A stretch of DNA of 64,000 bases, taken from contig OZ251226.1 in NCBI GenBank assembly GCA_965240325.2, positions 682,001 through 746,000 on the forward strand, in the 5' to 3' direction. The DNA comes from Rebecca billardiae RCC1528. Lineage: Eukaryota; Haptophyta. A program made the translations under genes and the position numbers. Positions within the stretch are counted from its first letter, which is position 1; every line of letters begins with the position of its first letter. Of the stretch, positions 1 through 10,313 are shown in pieces. The notes beneath the pieces were generated by a model. It did not search any database. It worked only from the letters and a program-made list of their open reading frames with translations, and was not told the origin of the DNA.

Positions 1-1090
1 GCAGCTTGTCGCCGGTGAAGATGGAGTTCGCGCCCGCCATGAACATGATGGCCTGGTCCATCTCGGTGAAGCTCAATCGGCCGGCGGAGAGCCGCACCAC
101 CGTGCGCGGCATCACAATCCGCGCGGTGGCGATGGTGCGGCCAATCTCGAAGATGGTGGGAGGCGTCGAGCCGGCGAGCGGCGTGCCCTCGATGGCGACG
201 AGGCTGTTGATCGGGACGGACTCGGGGTGCGTCTCCATCGTGGCGAGCTCGTGCAGCAGGCCGATCCGGTCCTCCACCCCCTCCCCGATCCCGAGGATCC
301 CGCCGCAGCACACAGTGATGCCCGCCTTGCGCACGTTCTGGATCGTCTGCAGCCGGTCGTCGTACGTGCGCGTGGTGATCACGTTGGGGTAGTGCTCGCG
401 CGAGGTGTCGAGGTTGTGGTTGTAGGCGGAGAGGCCCGCGGCCTTGAGCGCGCGCGCCTGCTCCTCGGTCACCATGCCCAGCGTGCAGCACACCTCGAGC
501 CCCATGCCGCGCACGCCCTTGACCATCTCGAGGATGCGGTTGAACGCCGTCTTCTTGCCGCCGAGCTCGCGCCACGCGGTGCCCATGCAGAAGCGGGTCG
601 AGCCGGCCTCCTTCGCGCGCTTCGCCGCCTGGAGGACCTCGTCGAGCTGCATCGTCGGCGACGCCTTGACGTCCGTCTCGTACCGCGCCGACTGCGAGCA
701 GTACTTGCAGTCCTCCGTGCAGCCGCCGGTCTTGATGCTCAGCAGCGTGCAGCGCTGCACCTCGAGCGGGTCGAAGTTGGCGCGGTGCACGGCGGCCGCC
801 TGGAACAGGAGCTCGGTGAAGGGCTGCTTGTAGATGGCCGCGATCGCCTCGCGCGTCCAGTCCGAGCGCGGCTCAGCGTCGGCCTGCAGCATGACGTCGG
901 AGAGCGAGCGCGCCGGGCCCGGGAAGGACGAGGACGTCGACGGCGCGCCAGCCTCCGGCGAGGAGAGCGGCGGTGGCACCGGGGCGGATTGGGAGGGCGA
1001 GCTCAGCACGCTCGCCGCCGCGCGGCCGCTGCGGACAGCGCCCGGCACCCTGCGGCCCAGAGGCGCCGCGCCGCGCGCCAGGCTGATCAT
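1..1090 (-). CDS. BIO2: Biotin synthase (BioB/BIO2), partial at 3' end
   Basis: Radical-SAM enzyme that inserts sulfur into dethiobiotin, the last step of biotin synthesis (family knowledge). Reading on the minus strand from the ATG at 1090, 363 codons are open to the window edge, so the C-terminus is missing. The [4Fe-4S]-SAM motif GGCTEDCKYC has its cysteines at residues 124, 128 and 131. The family signature YNHNLDTS and the segment GGILGIGEG follow. About 60 N-terminal residues are rich in Arg, Ala and Ser and precede the conserved domain; they look like a mitochondrial transit peptide, as in plant BIO2 (inference). No intron is needed in the visible part. It is divergent from the amidohydrolase gene, with 202 bp between the two ATGs. 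Confidence 0.95.
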   Translation of the reverse strand, partial: MISLARGAAPLGRRVPGAVRSGRAAASVLSSPSQSAPVPPPLSSPEAGAPSTSSSFPGPARSLSDVMLQADAEPRSDWTREAIAAIYKQPFTELLFQAAAVHRANFDPLEVQRCTLLSIKTGGCTEDCKYCSQSARYETDVKASPTMQLDEVLQAAKRAKEAGSTRFCMGTAWRELGGKKTAFNRILEMVKGVRGMGLEVCCTLGMVTEEQARALKAAGLSAYNHNLDTSREHYPNVITTRTYDDRLQTIQNVRKAGITVCCGGILGIGEGVEDRIGLLHELATMETHPESVPINSLVAIEGTPLAGSTPPTIFEIGRTIATARIVMPRTVVRLSAGRLSFTEMDQAIMFMAGANSIFTGDKL

Positions 1091-1292
1091 AGTTGGCCGA
1101 CTCCTCGAGGCCGCCGTCCCCGACTGCCGATCGACAGCGCGCGTGGGGCCGCACGCCGGACTCCGGTGGTGATGATGACTGGTGACGCTTCGGCAGCCAC
1201 GCGACCGCGCGGGTAAAACGCGCTCGCCCGGAGCGAGGCAGCACGGCAGCGTCACGGCCGGCCATCTCGCGTCGCTGTCGCAGCACACCGCG
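1091..1292. promoter_or_regulatory. Divergent promoter region, biotin synthase / M20 amidohydrolase
   Basis: The 202 bp between the two opposing start codons must hold both 5' UTRs and the promoter elements. I see no TATA box or other named motif. It is annotated from gene layout only. Confidence 0.45.
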
Positions 1293-2879
1293 ATGTATTG
1301 CCACCGCGTGCCCGAGTTCCCGCTCGACACGGCGGGCGAGCTGTACGGCACGCTCGCCAAGCGGCTTGCCGACTCGAAGGCCTTGTCCCTCGCCGAGGTG
1401 CAGGACCTCTTCTCCCTCCTCACGTCCGTGCGGCGCGACCTGCACGCGCACCCCGAGCCCGGCTTTGAGGAGAAGCGCACGCACGCGAGCCTTCGCCGGC
1501 TGCTCACCGAGCTCGCGGGCGTGCCGGAGGGCGCGATCCGCACGATGGCGCAGACCGGCCTCGTCGTCGACATCAAGGGCACCGCCGCGCCCAGGGGCGG
1601 CGGCGGCCGCGTGAAGACGATCGCGCTCCGTGCCGACATGGACGCGCTGCGCATGACGGAGAAGAACACCAACCTGCCGTACCGCTCGACGCACGAGGGC
1701 GTCGCCCACCTGTGCGGCCACGACGGTCACATGGCCAGCCTCATCGGCTTCGCCGCGCTCATCCAGCGCAAGGCCCCCTCGATCCCGTCCGACCTGACAG
1801 TCCGGCTCTTCTTCCAGCCGGCAGAGGAGGGGCCGGGCGGCGCGCTGCCGATGATCGCCGAGGGGTGCATGGACGGCGTGGACGAGGTGTACGGGTACCA
1901 CAACTGGCCGTCGGTGCCGCTCGGGCACATGTGGGTGCGCGCCGGCCCGATGATGGGCCACCCCACCGTCTTCGACATCATCATCAAGGGCCAGGGCGGG
2001 CACGGCTCGCAGCCGCAGGTCGCGGTGGACCCGGTGCTTGTGGCCGCGCATGTGATCATCGCGCTGCAGTCGATCGCGAGCCGAAGCGTGCACCCCCGCG
2101 AGCAGGTGCGCCGCGTGCACGCGCGCGAGCGCCGCGCCCGCCGCTTCGCCCGCCCGTCGCTCACCCGCGCCACCCCGCCCCCTGCCCGCCGCGGCGCGCG
2201 CGCACTGCAGGCGGTCGTGTCGGTGACGATGGTGCACGGCGGCGAGGTCGCCAACGTGATCCCGGACCAGGTGAAGCTGACGGGCACGACGCGCGACCTG
2301 AACCCGGAGGTGTTCAAGGTGATCGAGTCGCGCATGCGCACCATCGTCCACTCGACGTGCGAGGCGTACGGCGCCTCCGCCGAGCTGCACATCCGCGACC
2401 TCTACGCTGTCGTGGACAACCACGCGGAGCAGGCGGCGGTCGTGAAGGAGCTGGGCGAGCGGCTGCTCGGGCCGGGCAAGGTGAGCGAGGGCGAGCTGCC
2501 GATCCTCGGCGGCGAGGACTTCTCGTACTACATGCACAAGGCGCCCGGCGCCTTCTTCCTCATGGGCGGCAAGGAGGCGCAGGTCCGCGGCCTCAGCGCG
2601 TACGGCTCTGACAAGCCGGTCGAGCGCTCCAACTGCATGTGCCACAACACGGCGTTTGACTTCAACGACAACCTCATCCCGTTCGCGGTGTGCTTCTGGA
2701 TCCGGCTGGTCGAGCACCGGCTCGGGCTGGAGCTGTACCCCGAGGAGGAGCTCCCGATGGGCTTTGGCGCGGAGCCGCAGCCGACGGCCGCGGACGAGGT
2801 GGCCAACCCGATCGCCGTCGGCTCCTCGGCGAACTCGAAGCCGGCGCGCGGCGGCGCGAAGCGCGCGCGCGGCTCGTGA
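1293..2879 (+). CDS. M20 family amidohydrolase (IAA-amino acid/hippurate hydrolase type)
   Basis: Predicted metal-dependent hydrolase of N-acyl amino acids, of the ILR1/hippuricase type. Two exons, 1293-2105 and 2211-2879, give 493 residues. The intron 2106-2210 is exactly 105 nt, phase 0 and without an in-frame stop, so unspliced reading also stays open. Removing it restores the family-typical run REQAVVSVTMVHGGEVANV. Metal-site motifs are visible: HLCGHDGH (from residue 139), PAEEG (176-180), a YHNWP segment and GGEDFSYY (from 371). The first ATG is at 1293; upstream in-frame codons are open but lack an ATG. The C-terminus carries a basic alanine-rich tail. No clear signal peptide is seen. 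The true substrate cannot be told from the sequence. Confidence 0.9.
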   Translation: MYCHRVPEFPLDTAGELYGTLAKRLADSKALSLAEVQDLFSLLTSVRRDLHAHPEPGFEEKRTHASLRRLLTELAGVPEGAIRTMAQTGLVVDIKGTAAPRGGGGRVKTIALRADMDALRMTEKNTNLPYRSTHEGVAHLCGHDGHMASLIGFAALIQRKAPSIPSDLTVRLFFQPAEEGPGGALPMIAEGCMDGVDEVYGYHNWPSVPLGHMWVRAGPMMGHPTVFDIIIKGQGGHGSQPQVAVDPVLVAAHVIIALQSIASRSVHPREQVRRVHARERRARRFARPSLTRATPPPARRGARALQAVVSVTMVHGGEVANVIPDQVKLTGTTRDLNPEVFKVIESRMRTIVHSTCEAYGASAELHIRDLYAVVDNHAEQAAVVKELGERLLGPGKVSEGELPILGGEDFSYYMHKAPGAFFLMGGKEAQVRGLSAYGSDKPVERSNCMCHNTAFDFNDNLIPFAVCFWIRLVEHRLGLELYPEEELPMGFGAEPQPTAADEVANPIAVGSSANSKPARGGAKRARGS

Positions 2880-5225
2880 ATCCACCAGCCAGCCGGAGCC
2901 CGCGGAGCTCGGCGCTGTCGCCGGGCCTGAGCCTGGCTCAAACACGTCGCCGATGCCGCCTCGCTGCCTGATCTCAGTCCTGGCACGCGCATTCGCGAGC
3001 CTGACGGTACACGCCGTACTCGTCGCCTGGCGTTCCACGTCCACAGGCACGGTGCGGACAACTATGGGCCGCACGGCGTCAGCCGCCGTCTCAGTCTGCC
3101 CGAGGCACGGACGCGATAACGGCACGTCGGCACGATGTCTCAGATGAAGCGCCTGATGCCAGTACGTAATCTCTGAGTCTGGTCAACGTCAACGTCATCA
3201 GCAATGATTGTGAGGTACGCGTCTCCAATAGTTAGGGGGGCCAAAGTGGCAGTGTGGCACTGTAGCGTTACTGACGGCCACGAGCGCGGGTCCTAGCGAG
3301 TGTTTAGAGCTGATTTCGGGCTGGATCATTTGCCCTCTGGAGGGGTCTGGGCCGGCCATGTAAAAAAACCAGGTGCACATACCCTGAATATAGGGCGTAA
3401 CGGCTAGTATATTTACTTATTAGAATGAGCCTGAACTTATTGGAAACGACATGTAACGGTCGTCCTATATGTGACATATAGACCATGTCAACCTCACTAG
3501 ACCACTAGTCACTTTGATAGAGCATCTCAGCGAGATCGTTCTGAGTCCCCAGCAGCAGCAGGTCCCAACATGCAATATAGGCTGTGTACTGGCAGAGTGG
3601 CAGGCTGTCAAATATGTAGTTTCCCGGAAGCCACCGATCGTGACATACCCACTGTGTATATAGGCGCCATGCTGATGAATACAGCCTCGTCTGATCTCGA
3701 GCTGTGAGATACGTTTTCAGACTGTGTATACGGCCACGCGTACGGCGTATTGCAGACATAGTAGACCCAAAGCACCGGCCCCACGTCCTCAGCCCGGGAG
3801 TGCTCTCGGTCATAGTCAAGGTTTAAAGTCACTCGAGCCAACCGTCACCGCTCCCTGGCCGAGACCTACGAGGCAGGTCAAATCTGTCGTCGTCGCAGTG
3901 CGGCACAGTGCCGAGCATGCGATTCGGCAGCAAACGTCTGCTCCAGGTGGTGGCTGGCGTGTCTGCACCAAACCAGGCTGGATGTGATTGGTCCATATAG
4001 GTACGCACTACCCTGTTCCGCGCTATTTCTGGGCTTAGGGGCGGATATTCGGCCTACAGAGGCTGATCCGGCGCTGTTCGGCGCTCCTGGCTGGCTGCGC
4101 GGAGCCCAACGGCAAGCGCCGGCGTGTGCAAGGTGTCAAGATTGAGACGGTCTCTGACGCTCCCGCCGAACTTGTGCGCACCAGGGTGCATGAGGGCCCA
4201 TCTGCATCTGCTTCTGCAGGCATGAGCGTCACAGGGGCGCGCTTGCAGGCACGGTCGAGTGCACGTCGGACCTGTCGAATGAGCCAACCGCTGCCTGCGA
4301 GCACGTCCGCGACGTCCTGAGAGGCGAATGGGAGGCGCCCAGACGCCATCAGAGGGCACATGTGACCCATACCCAACGTACTGACCATCGCAAGTGCCAC
4401 GGCAGGTGCAAACACGGGCCCTACAAGCGGAACATGACAGTTGCGAGCTCCGCGCAGGTGTTGCGCGCGAGCTCGCGCCGGTCTGCTGACGGCGATTCCG
4501 GCGCAGTAGGGCAGGTTAGGCGAGTTGACCATGCACATACATACCTAGACAACTGCTCCGAGCACCGATCTCACCACTCCGAGTTGATCATGACCCACAC
4601 CGAGCGGTAGCGTGACGGGCGCACGCAGCGCGCCAATTCAAGCCGGCCGACGCGCGCCGCGCACGGCGCGAGGTGGCCAAGAAGCGGGTGGTGAGCCGCT
4701 GGTGGCGCAAAGGCACGGGTAGGTAGCGCCCACCAGCGTCACGCGCGCGCGCACCCGAGACCATCTTGGCGTCTCAAAGGTCGCGAGCGCGCGGCGGTCC
4801 ACTGCCTCCGGCCGCTCGTGCTCGAGCGGAACCGAGCTCTGAGCGCCCGAACGCGTCGGAGCTCGATTTTCGAGCGGGGTCCGAGAAAAAGGCTCCGCGC
4901 CACCCTAAAAGGCCGAGGGCGGAGCGAAAATGCGACGCGACTTTGCTTTTCATTTTTAAATGGGCGGTTTGGCCCCCCTAGTCACTCATTCTATGATTTA
5001 ACGACACAGGTAGGACGGCGCAGGTCTCCTGATTCGTCGTCGGCAGTGCCCGATCGTCGACACGAAGTCGGCGCTGGTGGCAGAGCATAGCCTGAACCGC
5101 GATCGAATGGCTTGAGCGCGGCCTTGAGCTGCTGGAGCGCGATCCACCTGCGCTGCGCGGCTCGCATGGACCTGCTGTGCCCCGAGCGAGGGCGAGGGTG
5201 CAGGTCCGGATGTCAGACGGCCGTC
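2880..5225. other. Gene-poor stretch, no supported gene
   Basis: About 2.3 kb between the M20 gene and the next ORF. The part 3180-4000 is clearly less GC-rich than the flanking genes and contains only short ORFs without recognisable domains. 4030-4600 returns to high GC, again with only short overlapping ORFs. 4760-5000 has a patch of A/T-rich runs. No RNA gene or mobile-element protein was recognised. Confidence 0.6.
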
Positions 5226-6098
5226 TCAGCCGCTGGGCCCTGGCGGGTGATCCGGCGGTGATGTAGTCGTCCCCGTGTGCCCTGCGCGGCCGCGTGCGCG
5301 CTTGCCGCTCTGCTCAGCTGGCTTGCTGGCGGCGGCCGGCGCTGCTGCGGCGTGCAGGGTACGCTTTGCCCCGGACTGCTGCGCATCCTCGTCGTCCGAG
5401 TCGTCGTCCATGGACGAGTCTCGGTCCGCGTGGGGGACAGCAGCTGGAGCAGGCGAAGGTGCTGCGGGCAGAGAGGCCGCCAGCCGCGCCGCCTTGCGCT
5501 CCTGGCGTTTCTCGACGGCGCGCCGCGACGAGGTGCGGCGGCTCGATGGAGATCGAATCCGCCTGCCCTGCGCGTCACGCCGAGGCCCGCGCTTCCCGCG
5601 CCGAGGCTTCTTCTTCCGCTTCTGAGAGTGCTGCTGCTCGCCGTTTGCAGCCTGCACTCCAGTACCCGAGCCCTGCGCGGCGAGCGGGCGCGCCGGCGGA
5701 GCCGACTTGCGCGCTCGGCGCGGGGCGGGATGCAGGGGAGCTTTAGAAGGCGCGCCACCACCTCCCTCGCGCCGCTGGCTGCCACCAGCGGGGGTTCCCT
5801 GTGGAGAAGCATCAGGCCCTTGCGCATCAGGCGGACGCACAGACACCGTCAGACGGACACTCCCATCTGGCAGGAGGGAGATGTGCACCGCGCGCGGGAG
5901 GCCGTCGGCGGCGGTGAGCCTTGCTGCGTCACGCCAAAGGCGGACGTAGAGGCGCACCCAACGATCCGACAGCCCCTCGGGCAGCAGCGCAGTCACGTCG
6001 AGGTCGTCCATGCGAGCGTCGCCATGTACACGTGGACTGGTGGTCCCTACCGGAATAGTGTCAGAGTCTTTGATGCAGAGAATTGCAGGCGGCTCCAT
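5226..6098 (-). CDS. Hypothetical basic protein
   Basis: Open frame of 290 residues from the ATG at 6098. The first ~70 residues look folded: 'DDLDVTALLPEGL', then 'RWVRLYVRLWRDAARL', then a short hydrophobic 'VHISLLPDGSVRLTVSV' strand pair. The rest is low-complexity and basic, with a KRKKKPRR-type cluster that could be a nuclear signal, then an acidic SMDDDSDDED patch. It lies just downstream of, and on the same strand as, the C2H2 membrane protein. It might be a retroelement gag-like or nucleolar protein, but no family is recognised. The frame remains open upstream to 6431, so the start is uncertain. Confidence 0.4.
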   Translation of the reverse strand: MEPPAILCIKDSDTIPVGTTSPRVHGDARMDDLDVTALLPEGLSDRWVRLYVRLWRDAARLTAADGLPRAVHISLLPDGSVRLTVSVRPPDAQGPDASPQGTPAGGSQRREGGGGAPSKAPLHPAPRRARKSAPPARPLAAQGSGTGVQAANGEQQHSQKRKKKPRRGKRGPRRDAQGRRIRSPSSRRTSSRRAVEKRQERKAARLAASLPAAPSPAPAAVPHADRDSSMDDDSDDEDAQQSGAKRTLHAAAAPAAASKPAEQSGKRARGRAGHTGTTTSPPDHPPGPSG

Positions 6099-6172
6099 GC
6101 AGGCTCCGAGGCGGAGCCTGGGTACCAGTGGCGTTGCCAGCTCGGACACTGTCACTGGGGAATACGCGCGTG

Positions 6173-7333
6173 TCAGTCCATGTGCGTGCGGCGCTTGGCG
6201 CCCAGCCCGGGGAGCAGCCGCAGCCAGCCCTGCGCGCGGCGGCGCGATGGCTGCGCCTTCCTGTTCGCACGCCGCTGCAGATCTGGACGCGTGCGCGACT
6301 CGAGCTGGTGGCAGAGCACGCCGCAGAACGCGATGAAGAGCAGCACCACAAACAGCCCGCCAAACACCGCGCGCAGCACCTGCTTGCTCGCGCCGCCGTC
6401 GGCGCTCGGGTTGATCACGGCGCCGTCGCACGTGTGGGCGTCACAGATGGCGCGCTCGAAGAGCTCGTGCGCGTGCCAGTAGTGCTCGTTGAGCGACGGC
6501 GGGAAGCAGTTGTGCATGAGCAGCTGGCAGAGCATGCGTCGCTTCTGCTGCACGCGCCGCACGCACGGCACGCCCGCCTCCGCCTGCGCGACCGAGCGGC
6601 AGCGGAGGGCCTCGCACAGCTCCCCGACGCACACGTGCGCGCCGTCGGGGATGGTGTGCATGTGCCGCCGGTCGAAGTGCAGGTCGACGTACGCCTCGCT
6701 GCGGAACGTCTTGCCGCACGTCTTGCACTTCCACTGCGCGGCCGAGAGCATCGTCTTGTTGGCCTCGTGCGCGCGCAGCATGTCGTTGTCCGGGTGCAGC
6801 TTGCACTTGGGGTCCATCGTGATGCCGTGCCGACGCGCCACGGCGAGGACGTGCTCGTCGATGATCGCGCGCGCCTCGCGCGAGCGCGCGCGCGAGCACG
6901 TGCTCCTCAGCACCTCCTTTGCGGGCTGCGGTATCTTGGGGCGGTCGATGATCGGGATCTCGTCGGCCGCGGCGGTTGCGCTCTCGGGCACGATGGGGGT
7001 GTCCTCGGTGCGCTCGTCGTCGGGGTGGTAGACACGGTCGTCATCGTCTTCGGACCCGTCGATCTCGTCCTCGTCCGTCTCGTCGGCGTCGGCCTCGTCC
7101 TCTGCGCCTTCGCCGGCGTCAACGTCGTCGCGTGCATCCTCGACCTCGTCCGCATCGTCGCCCGGGGCGGGCGCGAAGCCGCCCAACGCGCGCTCCTGGG
7201 CGTGGGCGGCTGCCGCTGCCACCTCGCGCTGCTGACGCTCAAACTCGGCCGCGGGCACCCCGCGTCGAATGCCCACCGAGCTGGCAGCGAGGAGCAGGCA
7301 CAGGAGGGCGACCGACCCCAGCGACGACGCCAT
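6173..7333 (-). CDS. Secretory-pathway C2H2 zinc-finger type I membrane protein
   Basis: A 386-residue single-exon protein. Residues 1-20 form a signal peptide (MASSLGSVALLCLLLAASS). Residues 58-112 are strongly acidic. A C2H2-type finger follows with Cys203, Cys206, His219 and His224. Next is a cysteine-rich stretch (about 235-302) with further conserved-looking Cys and His. A single transmembrane segment spans about 321-341, and the short tail is basic, which fits a lumenal or extracellular finger domain and a cytosolic tail (inference). Similar TM-anchored C2H2 proteins exist in other protists as uncharacterised genes; no function is claimed. It is divergent from CFAP91, with about 90 bp between the start codons. 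Confidence 0.8.
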   Translation of the reverse strand: MASSLGSVALLCLLLAASSVGIRRGVPAAEFERQQREVAAAAAHAQERALGGFAPAPGDDADEVEDARDDVDAGEGAEDEADADETDEDEIDGSEDDDDRVYHPDDERTEDTPIVPESATAAADEIPIIDRPKIPQPAKEVLRSTCSRARSREARAIIDEHVLAVARRHGITMDPKCKLHPDNDMLRAHEANKTMLSAAQWKCKTCGKTFRSEAYVDLHFDRRHMHTIPDGAHVCVGELCEALRCRSVAQAEAGVPCVRRVQQKRRMLCQLLMHNCFPPSLNEHYWHAHELFERAICDAHTCDGAVINPSADGGASKQVLRAVFGGLFVVLLFIAFCGVLCHQLESRTRPDLQRRANRKAQPSRRRAQGWLRLLPGLGAKRRTHMD

Positions 7334-7420
7334 GCGCTCTGCCGCTGCTTCAAGGTCCGGGCGACAGACCGACAGTCCGGGAGCAGAGTCCGTTTCGAAG
7401 GCTGTTGGGACTTGGGGGCC

Positions 7421-9866
7421 ATGGCGACCCAGACCATGCTGCGGGTGGGTGCCTGCTCGGCCTGCCCTCGGCGCGCCGTGCGGGGTCCCAGCGGCGCCGC
7501 GGCGGCCGCGCGCCGTGCTGTCGCAGCTGACATGTCTCGCGTCTCCCCCCTCCCCCGCCCCCCGCCCACCTCCGCCCCGCACGGCCCATCTCGCGCGCTT
7601 TGCGGCGCGGCAGTCGGCGCTGCCGCCATCAGCGCTGCAGCAGACGTCGCAGCTGTCCGCGACGCGGACAGCGGCGCCGCAGCGAGCGAGCACACACCAG
7701 CCGCAGGGCCAGCTGAACACGACGAAGCAGTTCGTCCCCCGCGGCCCGCACCAGAGCGTGCCTGACACGCTCAACGTCACAGGCGCGCACCGGTTCAAGT
7801 ACTTCAAGCGGCCGATCCTGCCGTTCCTGAACGCGATGCCGCCCGACATCATCTTCTTCCAGCACCAGCAGGCCGGCGCGCAGCAGGTGATGAGCGTGCA
7901 CGCCGGCGCCGAGGCGGAGCCCGCCGCCAAGGAGATGGCCACGCAGTCCGACTACCGCGAGATGGAGGCGCAGACCGACCCGTTCACGCCCGACTTTTGG
8001 GTGCGGCCGGACGCGGACCCGGAGGTGCTCACGCTCTCGTCGCTGACGTACGGGAACGGGCTGCCGGCGACGATGCAGGAGGTGAAGCTGCTCGAGGCCG
8101 CGCGGCGCAAGCGCACGTTCGAGGGCTCGATGCCGCCCATGACCGACGAGTCCTCGCTCGAGCTGCGCCGCACGATGATGGCGGAGCAGGAGATGCGCGA
8201 GTGGCAGGCGCGCGAGGCGGACATCAAGGAGCTGCACGACGGGCGGGTGGAGGAGTTCGCGGCGCGGCTGCGCGACGCGGCGGGCGAGGTGGAGCGGCAG
8301 TGGGAGGACCGCGTCGAGCACATCCGGCAGATCAAGCTCACCGAGAAGGACAAGGCGCTCTCGGCCATCCAGCGGCAGCGCATCAAGGCGCTGCGCAAGC
8401 TCTCAGACGCGCGCAAGGTGGTCGACGTGGAGCCGGCCGAGCGCAAGCGCGACATCGTGCGCGACTACGCGGACTACTCGTCGTCCGTGTACGCGCCGGT
8501 GACGCGCGATGGCAAGGTCACGCAGGACAAGCTCTCCCACCTCTTCGAGACCGACCCGGCGCAGCTCAAGGGCCTGCGCGAGCTCACGACGCTCGAGCAG
8601 TCGCTGCCCGCGGCCGCGACGATGGCCAAGATCGCGCGCCCGCCGCGCGAGAAGGAGCAGCTGACGATCGAGGAGCGGAAGACGAAGAAGATCCGCGACG
8701 CGCTGGAGCACATGAACTCCGTGCTCAAGACGGCCAAGCAGGCCAAGCCCTCCGAGAAGGAGCAGAAGGAGGCCCTCCTCGCCGCGTACCGCGTCGTGAA
8801 GCCTCTCGAGCGGCCGCCCACGCCGCAGACAGAGGCGCCCGAGATCGACGACGAGATCGAGAACGCCGCGGTGCTGCTGCAGCGGCTGATCCGCGGGCGC
8901 GCGGTGCAGAACATGATGTTCGAGGGCAAGGAGCGCCGGCTCGAGCTCATCCAGGAGCTCCGCGCCGAGCCCGAGATCGGCCTCGAGGCGGGCGAGGGCG
9001 GGCGCGCGACCGAGGAGCAGGTGCAGCAGCACGAGCACAACGAGGCGCTTGTCTCCACCTCCACCGAGGCGCTGCAGGCCGAGCTGGTGAGCCACACGCT
9101 CGACTTCCTCGCGAAGGAGCTCGTGCGCTTCCGCGAGGAGCGCCGGATCGCGGACATGGTCCGCAAGGCCGAGCTCACGCGGCGCATGCGCGAGGTGCGC
9201 ACGCGCGCGCGCACGCACTCGCTATCCGCCGCGCGCGCGCGCTCGCCGCCGCCGCGTCGCGCGCGCGCGCTCACACCTCACGCCGGCCGGACCGCGCGCG
9301 CGCGCCGCCGCCGCCGCCGCGCACCCGGGCGCTCAGGCGGAGGAGAGCGGGCGGAGGCAGGTGGAGCAGATGCACCGCGAGGAGGAGGACTACAAGTGGC
9401 GCGAGGCCATGCGCGTGTACAACGCCACCGCCGACACGTTCCTCTCTGAGATTGTCTCGGACGCCGTCGACGTGGTCGCGGCGCGGCAGGCGGCGCACGA
9501 GGCGGAGGTGAAGGGGCACGTGTTCGACAGCTCGGCGGCGCGCGTGCAGGAGAAGCACGACGAGGCGAAGATGATCGTGCTCGACGTTGTCAGCGCCTAC
9601 CTCTTCCCCGAGGTGCGCCGCCGCGCGCGCGCCGCGACCCGCCGCTCGAGCGCGCCCTTACTCCCTCGCTCTCATTCGCGCGCTCGCTGCCACCATCCCG
9701 CCGCCCCTCCCACCGGCCGCGTCGCTCCGCCCCCGCGCAGGTCGAGCGCCAGCACAAACACCGCAATCGCGCCGCGGACGACGCGCGCTTCGGCAACGCC
9801 GCCGCATCAACAGCCGACGACGCCATGCGAGACGCGGCACGGCGAGCCACTGCTCTGGATCCATGA
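7421..9866 (+). CDS. CFAP91: Cilia- and flagella-associated protein 91 (CFAP91/MAATS1)
   Basis: Scaffold of the calmodulin- and spoke-associated complex at the base of radial spokes in motile flagella (family knowledge). Proposed exons are 7421-7444, 7614-9194, 9337-9612 and 9741-9866, about 668 residues, all junctions phase 0. Family blocks seen in order: HRFKYFKRPILPFL, TQSDYREMEAQTDPF, PEVLTLSSLTYGNGLPA, IVRDYADYSSSVY, RGRAVQNMMFEGKERRLEL, LDFLAKELVRFREERRI. Joining the second and third exons across 9195-9336 recreates REAEESGRRQVE, a family-typical run. The C-terminal exon follows YLFPE, as in homologues. The first exon (MATQTMLR) is the weakest part. The rest is coiled-coil-rich. Its presence implies a motile flagellated stage. 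Confidence 0.9.
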
Positions 9867-10313
9867 TTCATCCGTCAGACTCAGAGTCGCCAGTCGGGCT
9901 CGGCGACGGCGGGCGGGCGGCGGCGGCATGAGTCAGTCTCACACGCTGACGCTGCGGCTCCTGTGACTAGTGTGAGTCAGATCGGAGGCGGAGCTGATTG
10001 GACGACAGATCGCCGACGAGTGACTCACGAACGAGTCTCACGACTGTCTCATCAGACTACAGACAGACATCACCCGCCCGGCACTCTCACTCTGCCGTGC
10101 GGCACGTCCTGGCGGGGCGGCGGCCGCCCACTGGCGGCACGAGTTCCTGCGCGGCCTGTGGCTCTGCGGGCATTCAGGAGCAGCGGCTCACTCCGAGGAG
10201 TCAGGGGCCCGCGCGCCCGATCCGACACCAACGAGGGCATCCTCGCGCGATTCCCCGGAGGTTTGCCCGATCGCCCTGGCCGCACCCGTGTGCCACCAGG
10301 ACATGGCTCGCGC
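9867..10313. other. Intergenic, nothing recognised
   Basis: About 450 bp between the convergent ends of CFAP91 and the HTH gene. It contains several TGACTC/GAGTCA-like words but no repeat or RNA that I can support. Confidence 0.5.

Noticed and set aside
873-3125. 750-residue open frame on the minus strand
   Set aside because: Arg/Ala/His-rich shadow of the biotin synthase and M20 genes; the true frames carry unmistakable motifs.
5277-7765. Long plus-strand frames opposite the hypothetical protein and the C2H2 gene
   Set aside because: Low-complexity antisense shadows of GC-rich coding DNA with no domains.
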